64,000 bases of DNA. Source: Acephala macrosclerotiorum (Eukaryota; Ascomycota; Leotiomycetes; Helotiales; Mollisiaceae). The stretch's first letter is position 1; each line of letters begins with the position of its first letter. Shown here piece after piece: positions 1 through 14,560 of the stretch. The notes under the pieces were generated by a model that did no database searches, was not told where the DNA came from, and was given only the letters and a program-made list of their open reading frames with translations. The position numbers and the translations under genes were made by a program. The stretch covers positions 1 to 64,000 of the forward strand of contig MU119212.1 of assembly GCA_014904845.1 (NCBI GenBank), in the 5' to 3' direction.

Positions 1-55
<55 letters not shown>
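1..55. repeat. (TTA)n microsatellite at window start
   Basis: About 18 copies of TTA begin at base 1, so the array may continue to the left of the window. It lies in the AT-rich block and may be a by-product of its composition. Confidence 0.9.
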
Positions 56-56
<1 letters not shown>

Positions 57-2730
57 TAATTTTTTTTAAAAAGAATTATATTTTTTTTTATTAAATATTT
101 TTATTAACGTTTTTTTATTCGTTTTATAATAAATCTTTTTATTAATAATATATTATTATAATTAAAATTTATTTAATATTTTTATTTTCAATATAAAATA
201 AAATAATATTATAAATATTTAAAAAAAAAATTTATTATTTTTTTAAATAATAATAATTAAAAAAATAATTATTATTAAATATTTTTTATAAATATAAAAA
301 ACAATTATTTTTAAAAATAAATAATTAAATAAATTTAAAAAAAATTTTTTTTTTTTTTTATATATTTTATTATTTTTATATTTATTATATTTTTATTTTT
401 ATTTTTTAATATAATATTTAAATTATAAATAAATTTCGTTTAAATATTTTTTTATTTAAAATACATTTTTTAATATAAAATAAATTTTTTAAATTTTTTT
501 AATATTAATATATATATTATTTATATTTATATTAAAATTTTATAATTAAATTAATTTTCGATTATAATAAAAATAATTTTTTTAAAAATTTATTCGATAT
601 ATTATTATTAATTCAATAAAATTTAATAATTAAAACGAAATTATAAAAAATATAAAATATATTATTTTTTTTATATATTTATTATATGAATTTAAATTTT
701 TATTTTTATTTTAAATAAATTTTATTTGTTATTTAAAAAAAAAATTTATAATCGTAAAAATTTAAATTTAAATTTTTTATTTATTTATTTTTAATTTTAA
801 TTTTTATAAATTTTATAAATTTTACATTTTAATTATATATATTAATTTATATTTATTTAAAAATTTTATTTTATTTTATTTCTCGATTTTATTTAATAAA
901 ATATTTATAATTTTAAAAAATATTTTAAAAAATATTATTTATAAAATTTTATAAAAAAATATAATAATAATAATTTTAATAATAAATTTTTATATTAAAA
1001 ATAAAAAATAAAAAATTAATATTACAAATATTATTAAAATAAAAATTAAAAAAAATTATTATATAATTATATAATTTTATATTTTTCGAATTTAAATATA
1101 TTATTATTTTAAAAATTAAAAATATATATTAATTAAAATACGATATATTCTTTTTAAAAAAAAAATTTTTATTTATAAAAAATAATAATTTATTTAAAAA
1201 AAAAAATAAAAACTTTTTAAAAAAAATAATAAAAAAAATAAAAAATAAATAAAAAAATTCAATTTAAAAAATAAATTTTTATTTTTTTATTTTATAAATT
1301 TTATAAAATTATTTCGTTTTTATTTAAATTCTTACAATATTTATTAAAATAAATATATTATTATTTTAAAAATTAAAAATAATATTATTAAAAATATTAT
1401 AATTAATTTTTTTTAAACGTTAAAAATATATATTAATAAATATAAAAAATATTATTACGATTTTAATAAAATAATTAAAATAAAATAAAATATTTTTAAT
1501 ATAAATTTATATTTTAATATTTTAATATTTTATCATTAAAACGAAATATATTAATTTATAAACTTTTAAAATATTATATACGAATTTTATAAAAATTCGT
1601 TTTTAATTTAAAAAATTAATATTTATTATTATAAAATAATAATATTTTATAATAAAAATATATAATTAATAAAAAAAAAATATATATTATAAAATAAAAA
1701 AAATTTCGAATTTTTATATTTATAATATTATATTTTATTAAATCGATATATTAATTGTAAAAAAAAAAACAAAATTAAATTTTTTATTAATATTAAATTA
1801 AAAAACGACGTAATTTATAAAATCGAAATATTATTAAATATATTAATTTTAATTTTTTTAAAAAAATATTATTATTCGATTATTTTAACAAATATTTAAT
1901 TAATATAAATATTAATAAATTATATAATTTTATCGATTAAATATTATATAATATATTAAAAAATATTTAATATTTTATAAAAAAAATAATAATATAATAA
2001 TTTTTATTAAAATATTATAAAAAAAACTTTATTAAAACGATCGAGTTTTTAATAAAATTTTTATTTTTTAAAAAATATTTCAAATATAAATTTAAATAAT
2101 ATTATAATTATTAAAACGAACGAATTTATAATATAATATATATTAAAATATAATAATAAAATAAATAATTAAAATTATAAATAATAATAAAAAAATTTAA
2201 ATAATATATTATATTAATATTTTTAAAATTAAATAAAAATTAAATAATTTAATATTAAAACAATAAAAAAATTTAATTAATTAATTTAATAATTTTAAAA
2301 ATTATTAAAAATTTTATTTCTTTTAATTTTATTTTTTTAATAAAAAAAAACGAAAAATCGTATAATATATATAAATTATATTATAAATTAATCAAATCAA
2401 TATTAAAATATAAATATTATTTTTTTAAATAAATTTTTTTAATTATTAATATTTTTTAATATTTAAAAAAAATTATTATTATTACGAAATATATAATTAA
2501 TTATAAAAAATAACGTTTTATTATAAACGTTAAAAATAATAAATATTATTTTTATTATTATATATATTTTAATAATTTAAATAATTTAAATATAAAATAT
2601 AAATAAAAAATTTAAATATATAAAAATATAAAAAAATAAATATAATTTTAAAAATATTAAATTTTTAAAATCGACGATTTATTAAATATAAAAATTAAAA
2701 AATATAATTTATAAACGTAATAATTTTATA

Positions 2731-2969
2731 TAAAACTATTAATTTATTAATATTAATATTATTTAAAAATATCGTATTATTAATAAACGATTTAAATATA
2801 CGTAAAATTTTTCTTTGAATTTTAATATACGTATTTATTTATAATTAATTAAAATTATTTAAAAAGTAAAACTCGAAATATAAAAACTTTATTTCGAAAA
2901 TAAAAATAAAATAATACTAATTATATGCGATTTCGAATCGTACGTAAATATTATGTAATATTTGTTTTA
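2731..2969. repeat. Left LTR of the relic element
   Basis: This aligns without gaps to 7711-7949. Over 2761-2969 I count 24 mismatches in 209 positions, and 23 are transitions. The best conserved segment, at 2810-2860, includes TTTCTTTGAAT and the GTATTTATTTATAATTAATT stretch. Confidence 0.8.
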
Positions 2970-5900
2970 ATATTAGTATTTTTTTTTTATAAAAAAAACG
3001 TTATTATTTTCAATAATTTAAACGAATAAAATTGTTTTTTTTTATTATATATTGTAAATATATAAAACTCGTTAATTTTAATACAAATAAAAATCATATA
3101 ATTAAATACTAGAAATAATATTAATTTATTAATATTATTTTTAAAGTTTATTGAAATTTATAAGTTTTAAATTTAAAAAAAATAAAATTATTTTTACTTT
3201 AAAATTTTAAATAATAATAATATTAAAATAAATATTTTTTTATTTATTTTTTTTATTTATTTTTTTATTATTATTTTTATTTTTTACTTTTTTTATTCGT
3301 ATTTTAAAATAATTAATATTTAAAAATTTTTTAAAATTTTATTAAAAATTGATTTTATTATAATATTTATTAAATTGTTTTAATTATTAATTTATTTAAT
3401 TTTTTGCAATTTTTTTCATTCGTATAATTATTATAAAATTATAATATCGATTATTAAACGTTTTTTTTTTAATTGTTTCGAATTTAATTAAATATTTATA
3501 AAATAAATACGAATCGATATATACGATTATTGAAATATTAAAAAAATCGAATTATTTTGTAATTATATTTATAATAAATTTAATTATTATTATTATATTG
3601 ATTTTTTTTATTATTCTATATATTTTTAAAATTAGTACGTTTTTAGTAATTTGTTTGTTTTTAATAAAATTGTAATAAATAAATAAAATTTTAATTTCGA
3701 ATTTTTTATTGTTTTTTTTGTTTTCGTTTATAAAAATAATTTTATATTTAATTTAAAAATTAAAATTTTTATTATTTGTAAACGATTTATCGATAAAAAT
3801 AAAAAGTTTTATTATTAATAAATTTATAGTAATATATTTGAATTTTCGATTTAAATTTTTAATTTATTATTTTAATTTTTTATTTAATATAATAATTTCG
3901 TTTTTAATCGAATTTTAATATTAAATAATAATAAATAAATCGAAAATTGTTTCGAATTAATAAATTGTAATAATATAAATATTTCGAGTATATTATTTTT
4001 TATATTTAATTTATATATTCAATAATTTGAAATTTATTAATTTGAATTTTTTGTTTTAATTTTTTTATTGTAATTAAATTAATTTTTTATATTGAATTAA
4101 TATATATTTATTAAAAATCAATAAAATTTTTAATATAAAAATTATTTTAAATTTTACTACGAATTTAATTTTTTTAAAATTAAAAAACTTTTTTTTATTA
4201 ATATAAATGTTTTATTTATTTGTATTTTAATAATATTTAATAAATAAAAATAATAAATTTATTTTAATAAATACGCGAATATTAATCGTTAAAAATTAAT
4301 TATCGATTGTATATATATTTACGTAATATTATAAAATTATATTTTGATTATTTTATTTAAAAATTGAATTAAAAAAAGTATTAATACGATAATAATTCGT
4401 TGATTAATTTTTTAAATAATTAAAAATTATATAAAAATAAATTTTTTTTTATTATTATATTTTTGAATTATTAATTTTAATTTTTCATACGAATTATTAA
4501 TAGTTTTATTTTTAATTTTATTGATTAATTTTAAATTAAAAATGCGAATATTAATATATTTAATAAAATTGAATTTAATAAATTGAAAAAAAAAATTATA
4601 ATTAAATTATCGATTTTTTTTTATTAAAATTTTTCGAATAAAATTTTAAATATAATAATTATATTTTTTTTTTTATAATTATAATAAAAAAATTTTATTA
4701 GATTTTTTTGAATTTATTATAAACGTTATAAATATTTTTTTTTGGTTTTTAATAATAATAATAAACGTATTATTAAAATTTTTATTATTGTTTTTATTTT
4801 TAATAAATTAATAATATTTATTTTATTATAATTTTTTATTAAAAAGTTTTTTATTATTATATAATTTTTTTAATTGTATTATTTTATTAGTAATTTATTA
4901 TTTGAATTTTTTTGATTTAATTTATTAAATAAAAAAAATATGAAAAATAATTTTTTATTAATAGTTTTTTTATAAAATATTTTTTTTATATTATATAATT
5001 TGATTATTATCGAACGAAATTTAATCAATTTATAAAATATATTGATTATATATATTTTTTTAATAATTATATAAATTGTTTTAATTTTTTTGATTATTAA
5101 TAAAAATAATACGTTTTTAATAATTATTTTAAAATATATTTTAAAGATTAATAATATTGATATAATTTCGTTTAATTTTATTAAATTGTTTATTATTTTA
5201 ATTACTATTTATAAAATCTATTTTTTATTAATTTATTCGTTAATAAATTCGTTTTAAATAAATTTGTAAATTCATTGTATTAAAATATAGTATTTTTGTT
5301 TTTTATTTTTATATTTATTAGTAATTAATTGATTTTTTCGATTTTATTGTTTTTTAAAAAAAAATTTATATTTTCGTATTTAATAAAAAAACTTTAATAA
5401 TAAATTGTTATAATATTACAATTAATAATATATTAAATATATTATTGCAATTTAAAATATATTTATTATCGTTTTTTATTTATATATTTTATTGATTAAT
5501 AATTTGATTTATTGTAAATATAATATTTTTTTTAATAAAATTTTTTTTAGTAATTATAATTCGTACGATAATTATTATTATTTTGAAGTAATTTTTTGTT
5601 TTTTTCATTGAATTAAAAAAATCGAGAAATTGAAATTAATTTATATTTATATTTTTTATTACGTTTTTCGTATATTTAATCGATTTAATTTTAATTGATT
5701 TTATTATAATTTTTTTGGTTTTTTTTAAAAATTTCAATTAAAATTATTATTATATTATTACGCTTTTTATAAACGTATTATAATATTGATTATAAATTGT
5801 AATTTAATATAAACGTTTTTAAACGTATTTATAAATTTATAAGATGTAAATTTATATTTTTTAATATTTTTATAAATATTAATAATTTAATTTTAAAAAT

Positions 5901-7094
5901 TGTATTTTATATAATATTCGTTTAATAAATTATATTAAATTTATTGAAATTAATCAAAAAATAATTAAAAATAATTTAATTTAATTTTTAATTAATTAAT
6001 AATAATAATTTATAATAATGTAATTTCTTTTATAAAAATATATATAATTATCGATTTTCGTTTATTTTGAAATATATTTAAATTATATTTATTATTACTA
6101 TAAAATTATAGTTTTTTTTTTGCGATTTTATTATAATAAAATAAATTTATACGATTTTTAAATATAATAAAAAATGTTTTATTATATTAGTTTTTTAATA
6201 ATTTAATTTTAAAATAATAATTGTAAAAAATTTGTAATTTAACGTTAAAAATATTAAATAATTTTTTATTGTATTTTTTATTATTATTAATATATATTTT
6301 TATTAAATTTATAAACGATTTTATTAATGTATTTTATAAAAATTGAAAATTGTTATATTAAAAATTGTCGTTTAATTAAACGTTTTAATTAAGATTTATA
6401 TTTTTTTAATTTTATAAATTATTTTATTAGTATATTAATTAGTAAAATTATTAATTTAAAAATTGAATATTTAAAGATTATATATTTTGATATTGTATAT
6501 TTGAAATTCGAATTTCGTAGAATTGAATATTTGAAATATTTAAAATTTAAAAATATTATAATTATAAAAATAAATTATTTTGAAAAATAATATTATTTTA
6601 AATAATTTTATTTTAAATATTATTCGAATTTTATTTAAAATAATTATAAAATTTGTTTTTATTTACTAATTGATTTACAATTTTTTTTTTAATTTATTTA
6701 TAGTATTTTTTTTTATTTGTAATAATTTTTTCAAATATTTTCGCGATTCGTTTTTCGTTTTTTAATAATTATATTTTTTGTTCGTATAAAATATTTTGTA
6801 ATTTTCGAATAAAAATTAATATATTTTTTGTTTATTTTTCGAAATTATTTTTAAAATATTTTTATATAATATAATTCGTATATTTATTTTGTTCGTAGTA
6901 TATAATATTAAATACAATAAATATATTAATTATTATTTTGTTTAAATTTTTATTTTTTGTATTGATTAATAAATTTTATATTTTTTTTTTAATATTATAT
7001 TTTATTTTTTTGAATATTATTTCGAAAAATAAAAAGTAATTAATTTTATAAATAATTTTATAAACGATTTAAGCGTTTTAATAAAAGTAAATAC

Positions 7095-7250
7095 TAAAAA
7101 CGAATAAAAAAAACGAATATAAAAACAAATATAAAAACGAATAAATATTTTCGATTAATTAATTCGATAAACGTTTTTTAATAAGTGTTTTTAATAAGCG
7201 TTTAATTAAACGTTTATAGTAAACGTTTTTATAGAGCGTTTTTTAATAGT
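7095..7250. repeat. Two short degenerate tandem arrays inside the LTR element
   Basis: At 7095-7145 a unit near AAAAACGAATAT (12-13 bp) recurs about four times. At 7165-7250 a different unit near TTTTTAATAAGCG (12-13 bp) recurs about six times with variation. They lie in the last kilobase of the element, ahead of the right LTR. Their function is unknown; subterminal repeats of this kind occur in some retroelements. Confidence 0.5.
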
Positions 7251-7710
7251 AATTCGTAGAAATTTCGTGTAATTGTAATATTATATCGATATATTATTCG
7301 ATCGATGATTTAAAATTGTAAAATATAAATATAATCAAAATAAAAAATAAAAAATAATAAAATAATATCGATTCAATATAGTATTCAAAATCAAATAATA
7401 AATATAATAATTCAATTAATTGTTTGATCGAATTTTTCGTAAAATAATATTTTTTTGTGTAATAAATATAAATTTGAATTGATTATTTAAAAGTACGAAT
7501 TTTTTTGTAATTGATTTTTTTAAATTTTCAAAAAATAATTAAGTATTTTAATTTCATTTCTATAAAAAAAAACAGTAAAAATTTTTTGTAATTCGATAAT
7601 ATTTAATAATATTCGATCGAGATTTTTTAATATTTTCTATAATAAATTTATTGATATTTTTAATTTATTGTATTTCGTTTTTTTTTAATAGATTTTTATT
7701 AATTCGTAAT

Positions 7711-7949
7711 TGAAAACAATTACTAATTAATATTAATATTATTTAGAAATATTGTATTACTAGTAAACGATTTAAACGTACGTAGAATTTTTCTTTGAAT
7801 TCTAGTATATGTATTTATTTATAATTAATTAAAACTATTTAAAGAGTAAAACTCGAGATATAAAAATTTTACTTCGAAAATAAAAATAAAACAATATTAA
7901 TTATATGCGATTTTAAATCGCACATAAATATTATATAATATTTTTTTCA
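7711..7949. repeat. Right LTR of the relic element
   Basis: Ungapped match to 2731-2969, with TG at 7711 and CA at 7948-7949. It keeps more C and G than the left copy at most differing sites, so it appears less mutated. Confidence 0.8.
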
Positions 7950-9076
7950 ATAATTAATATTTATAAATATATAATAATTAACGTATTATATTAAATATAT
8001 AAAAATATTTTTTTTTTAATTTAAAATTTTTTAAATTTTATTTTAAAAAAAAATATAAACGATTTAAAAATAAAGTTTTTTTAAATTAATATTTTAAATT
8101 CGCGTTTTAAATAAACGTTTTTATTATATAAAATAATTAAATTTAAAAATTATTTTAATATTATATAATAAATTAAAAATAAATATATTATAAAATAAAT
8201 TATTTTTGTATTAATTTTATTATTATATTATAATTTAAAATTTTAATAAATTTTTTTTAAATTATATAAAATAATAAAAATAATATTAAATAAATAAATA
8301 AAATTAATAATAATAAAAATAATAATATATTTAAATATAAAAATTTTAATAAAATAAATATATATTATATAAAAATAATTTATAAATTTATAATTAAAAA
8401 AATTTATAATCGAATTAATAAAAAAATATTTAAAAACGTTAAATTTTATTTTATAATAATCGAAAAATTAATATAAAAAATAATATATTAATTATATTTT
8501 CAATTTTTTTTAAAAAAATTTAAAAAATTTAAAAAAATAAAAAAAAATAAAATTTATTTAATATAATTTATTTAAATATAAAATTTTTTATTTAAAATAA
8601 AAAATAATAAAAATTTTAATAATAAAAAATTTTATCGTTTAAAATTTAAAAAAAAATCGAATTACGTTTTTAATATATAATATTAATTATTATAATAATA
8701 ATTTTAAAAAAATAATTATTTTTATATAAATATATTTACGAATATAAATTTTTTTATAAATATTATATTAATTAAATAAAAAAACGAATATTTTAAAATA
8801 TTAAAAAATAAAAATTTTAAAAAATATATATATATATATAATTTTTTAAAAAATAATAATTATAATAATAAAAAAAAACGAAAAAAAATTAAATATAAAA
8901 TATATAAAATTCGTTATATAATTAAATTAAAACGAGTTTATAATTAATAATAAAACGAAAAAATAAAAAATAATTAAATCGTATATTATAAAAAAAATAT
9001 TTAATTTTTTTAATTTGTATTTAATTTTAAAAAAACGTAAATTAATTCGTTATAAAATTAAAAATTAAATCGTTTA

Positions 9077-9078
<2 letters not shown>

Positions 9079-9123
<45 letters not shown>
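9079..9123. repeat. (AAT)n microsatellite
   Basis: An uninterrupted AAT/TAA trinucleotide tract of about 45 bp in the AT-rich block. Confidence 0.85.
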
Positions 9124-9125
<2 letters not shown>

Positions 9126-11789
9126 TTTTATAAAAAATAATATTACGTTTAAAAATATATTATATAATTTTATTAAAACGCGAAAATTGTATTATTATAA
9201 ATATTTTATTTATTTTAATATAAATTAATACGTAAATTATATACGATTATATTTAAATTAAATTTCAATATAAATATATAAAATATATAATTAAAAATTA
9301 ATATATTACGTATAAAATAATATAAAAACAATATCGATTAAATATTATATTTATTTATTTCAAATAAAAAATTTTATTAAAACGTAATAAAATTAAATAA
9401 TAATAATAATATAATAAATTTAATATAAAATATTTTATAATTCGAGAATTATTATTATTAAAAAATATATATATATATTATTTCGAAATTAATATTATTA
9501 AACGTATTAAAAATCGCGTAATAATAAATTATAAAAATAAAAAAAATAAAAATAAAAAAAATTTAAAAATATATATTTATAATTTTAATAATAATTTAAT
9601 AAATATATTAAATATTAATTTATTTATTTATTAAATTCGTTAAAATCGTATATTTTAATATTTATTTATTATTAAAAAATTAATTTAATTCGATTAAAAT
9701 ATTATATTTATTATAATAATATATAAAAAAATTTCGAAAATTTTAATTATTACGAAATAAAATTTTTTATATAATTTAATTATTGAAATCAAATTATAAA
9801 TCGATAATTATTTTAAAAAATATATTAAATTTATATTATAAATTATATAAATATTTAAAAAAAATTTAAAAAAATACGTATGAAAATTTTTGTTTTTAAT
9901 TTTAAAAAAAATTTAAATAAAATATTAAATAAATAATTAAATTAAAATAAAATTTAATAATTTTAAAAAAAGAATTTAATTTAAAAAACGTTTAAAAAAT
10001 TTAAAAATTAAATTTTTAAATAAATTTTTATTTAATAAAATATAATAAATCGATTTAATTATTATCGAATTTTCGATTAAATTAAAATTTATTAATAGTA
10101 ATAATATTTTTTTAATATAATTTTAAAATTAATTTTATATTAAATTTTTTTTTTATAAAAAATATAAATATTATATTTTTTTTAATTATAATCGTAAAAA
10201 AATTATTAAATTTTTTATTATTATTAATTTTAATAAAATATTAACAATTATATAATTTTTTCGATTATTTTCGTTTTTAATATTTAATTTATTTATTATT
10301 TAATTCGTTTTAAATAATATTATATATTTTATATAATAAAATATAATATTTTTTTATTTTTTCAATATTATTATAAATTTCAATATAATATTTTTTAATT
10401 TCAATTATTATTAATTTCGTATATTATTAAAATTTTATAAAAAAAAAAAATTTTAACGTTATAAATAATATAATTAATCGATTTTTAATACATATTAATT
10501 TAATATACGCGAAAAATATTTTATATTATTTTCGTAAATATATTTTTTATAAATTTATTATTTAAATATAAAATATTAATAATAATTAAATAATTAAATT
10601 CGTAATTATTTTATAAAATAAATTTGAATTTTTTAAACGATTAATCGTATATTTAATAATAATAATAATAATATTTAATAAAATATTAATTATATTTAAT
10701 ATTTATATTATAATCGATTTATTAAAAAACTTTTAATAATCGTCGAATTAATAAATAATTAAATTATTAATTTAATTTATTTTTATAATTAATATTTTTT
10801 TAATAATAATTCGAATTTTTTATTTTTTAATTTAATATATTTTAATAATATTTTATAATCGATTTTTTTTTTATATTTTTAATATTATAAAATCGATTTT
10901 TTTTATTTAAAAATTTAATATAATTTAAAAATATTTTATAATATTATTTAAATTTTATTATATTAATAATAATTTTTATATTATTTTTTAAATTCTTTTT
11001 TTAATATTTTAATATTTATATTTTATTAATCGATTTTATAATACGTCGTTGAAAATATTATAATAATTTATAATAAATTTCGATTAATATATTATATACG
11101 TTTTAATTATATTTATACGATTTTAATTAATATTAATTTATATTATATTATATATATTTTTATTATCGATTTCGTAAAATATTTTACGAAATTAAATAAA
11201 ATTTATATTAAAATTTTTTATATTAAATTTTTTAATTATTGTTTTTTTAATATTAAATAAAATCGATAATTTATTTTATTTATAAAAAAAATCAATTACG
11301 TGTTTTAAATCGATTAAAAACGTATTTATAATTTTTATATTTTAAATTTTTACGTTATATAATATAATTATATTATTTTTTTTTATAATTATAATATTTT
11401 TTATTCGTTTTAACGACGTTATATAATTTTTATTTTATATTCGAAATTTAAAATTTTTTCGTTTAATATTATATTAATTTTTTATTTTTTTTATTATCGT
11501 TAAAATTTTTTTATATATTTTTATTATTATTAAAATTATTAATTTTTTTTTTATTATTTTAAATTAAATTATCGAATAAAATTTAAAATTCGTCGAAATA
11601 AATATATAATAATACGTTTTTTTTTAAAAAAAAATTTTAAATTCGTTATTAAATTACGATTTTTAATTTGTTTTTATAAATAATATTTAAATCGATTTTT
11701 TAACGATAAAATTATTATTACGAATATAATAAAACGAATTTTTATTATTAATTTAATTTTTTTTATAATTACGATTTTTTTTAATTTTC

Positions 11790-11790
<1 letters not shown>

Positions 11791-11821
<31 letters not shown>
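11791..11821. repeat. (TTA)n microsatellite
   Basis: About ten copies of TTA in the AT-rich block. A shorter run of the same unit lies at about 16193-16212. Confidence 0.8.
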
Positions 11822-11822
<1 letters not shown>

Positions 11823-14408
11823 ATTTTTATTTTTTATATTTTTTTATTATTAAAATTTTTATTATTATATTTTATTTTAATAATATAAAATAATTAATAA
11901 AATCGAAAACTTTATTATTAATAAAAAAATATCGAATTAAAAAAATACGTAAAATTAATTATATAATAACAATATAATAAATTTTTTATATAATATAAAA
12001 AAATAAAAATAAAAATATATTAAATTTTTAATTATTATTTAAATTTAAAAAAAAAAAAAACTCATTTTATTATTTTAATTATATTATAAACGTTTTTTTT
12101 TTATTAACGTTATAAATTAATAGTTTTATTAAATATTAAATATTTTATTTATTGTTTTATTTTAAAAATTTAATTAAATATTTAATATTTTTTTTTAATT
12201 GTATTAAATAATACGTTTATTAATAATACGATTAAATTTTTAATTTTTTTTAATTTTTATTATTATTTTTAACGTTTTTAATCGATTTTTAATTTTCGAT
12301 TTTTTTATAATTATATAAATTTCTTTTTTTTTTAATATTAAATTTATAAATTTTTTAATAAAATAAAAAATTAAATTCGTATACGAATTTATCGATTTTA
12401 CGTATAATTTTAAATAAATATATACGATATTTTCATATTTTTTATTTAATTTTTTTAATAAATTATAATTTTTATATAATTATAAATATATATAATCGTT
12501 TATATTTATTATAATCAATTTATATTTTATATTATAATATAATTTTATTAAATTATTAATAAATTTTATTATGAATTTTATATTATATTATTTAATTTTT
12601 TTTAATAATTTTTAATACGTTTTTTATAAAAATATTATTAAATAATATTATAAAAATTATTATAAATTTAAATTCGATAATAATTTTATTAAACGTGTAA
12701 TTTATTAATATTATAAAAACGTTATTAAAATTTATTTAAAAAAAATTATTATTTTAAATTATAAATTATTAAAATATATAAAAACGTAAAATCGAATATC
12801 GATTTTAATTATTTAATTTTTTTTTAATATATTATTAATTTAAAAATATTATATTATTAATATTAAAAATTTAATTTTTAAAATATTAAATTTTTTTTTT
12901 TCAAAATTTCAAAATAAATTTAATATTACGATTTAAAAATATTTTAATTTAATAATAATTATATTATAATATAAATACAAATTTAATTTTTATATTATAT
13001 TTCGTATATTTAAAAATAAATAAAGTTTTTTTATTGTATTTATACGTTTATATTATAAATATATTAAATTAATCGAAATTTTCAAATTTTTATAAATTAA
13101 TAATAAAAATTATTAATAATATAATAATAAAATTAATTGTAATAATATAAAAAACTCGAAAAAATATTCGAATAAATTAAAATTCGTTGTATAAACGATT
13201 TTTTTTATAACGTTTTATAAATAAATTTAATAATAATTAATATAGTTTTTTAATTTAAAAAAAATAAATTTTTTTTTTAAAAATATAATTTAAAATATTT
13301 TTATTTTTTAATAAATCGAATAAAATAAACATTTTAAATTTTTTTTATTAAATTATAAATTTTTAATAATTTTAATTTTTATATTATTAATTATAACGAT
13401 TTTTATTAATAAAAAAACGTTATTAAATTTATTATTTTTTAAAATATTAAAAAATTTAATTATATTAAAATGTAATAATATATTTAAAACAATATTAAAA
13501 CGTTTTAAATAATAAATTATATTTAAATCGAATTATAATAAATATTATAATACGTATATTAATTTTATATTTGTTTTTATAACGTTTAAATTAAATTTAA
13601 TTAAATTTTTTTAAAATTTAAATTTTTTTTAAAATAAAATTTTTTTATTAAAAATTTTTTTTTATTAAATATATTTAAATTAAAAAATAAAATATAATTT
13701 AATTCGAAATAAATAAAAAATTTGTTTTTAAAAAATATATTTTTTAAATTTTTTTAAAATTTTTAAAAAAATAATTTTATTAAAAATTAAAAAAAAAATT
13801 TATTAATATTAAATTAAAAAAAAAAAAATTTATAATCGAATTTTTCGATTAATAAATATTTTAAAAAAAAAATTTTTATAAAAAAATACAATTTATAATT
13901 TATAAATAAAAAATTTTTTTAAATAAAAAATATATTATATAAAATTATAAAATTTTATAAAAACAATATAAAAACGTTTTTATTTTTTATAATTAATTAT
14001 TATAAAACGATTATAATAATTTTTTTAAATTAAAAATTAATAAAAAAATTATAAATCGTTAATAATTAAAATTGTTTATTTTTTTTTATAAAAATTTTAT
14101 AATTTTTAATTATAATAATATAAAATATATATCGAATATAATTATTTTATTTAACGATTTTAAATTAATAATAAACTTTTTTTTTTTTCGATTATAAAAA
14201 TCGTATTATTAAAAAATATCGATTTATTTAATTATTTTATACGATTATATATATATAAATCATTAAAAATTATATTTATTATTTTTTAATAATAAATTTT
14301 AAATAAATATTTTTTCGATAATATTTTTATATTTTTTTATTTTTTTATTAAATATATATATTTTTTAAATATATTTAATAAATTTTTATTTATTTAATAT
14401 TTTATATT

Positions 14409-14560
14409 ATAAAGCGTTATTACGTGATTCGTTTTTAGTTCGTTTTAACTCGATATTAATCGAACTATAAAAATCGAACAATCGCTCGATTTAATTTATT
14501 TTTTTAAATTTTAGTAATTATAATTCGATTAATTTATTTTTTAGTTTATTTTCTTTTGAT
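14409..14560. other. Less-mutated island inside the AT block
   Basis: This 150-bp patch is visibly richer in G and C than its flanks (GCGTTATTACGTGATTCG, then AATCGAACAATCGCTCG) and keeps G and C outside CpG. It has no coding potential. It may be the remnant of a younger insertion or a short unique sequence that escaped mutation. No partner repeat was found in the window. Confidence 0.35.

Larger units (their letters stand above)
2731..7949. mobile_element. Degenerate LTR retrotransposon relic
   Basis: Two direct repeats lie exactly 4980 bp apart (2731-2969 and 7711-7949). The right copy starts TG and ends CA, as LTRs do; the left copy reads TA...TA, as expected after G-to-A and C-to-T change at its ends. 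The internal 4.7 kb has no ORF left, so the superfamily (Gypsy or Copia) cannot be read, and I see no convincing target-site duplication, primer-binding site or polypurine tract. The internal part has many TpG but few CpA dinucleotides, unlike the flanks, which are poor in both. Inference: the element inserted into, or lies beside, older mutated repeats and has been through fewer mutation rounds. Exact ends are tentative by a few bases; the existence of the direct repeat is firm. Confidence 0.8.

Noticed and set aside
2726..7954. Target-site duplication for the LTR element
   Set aside because: TTATA before and ATAAT after do not match; after this much mutation none can be claimed.
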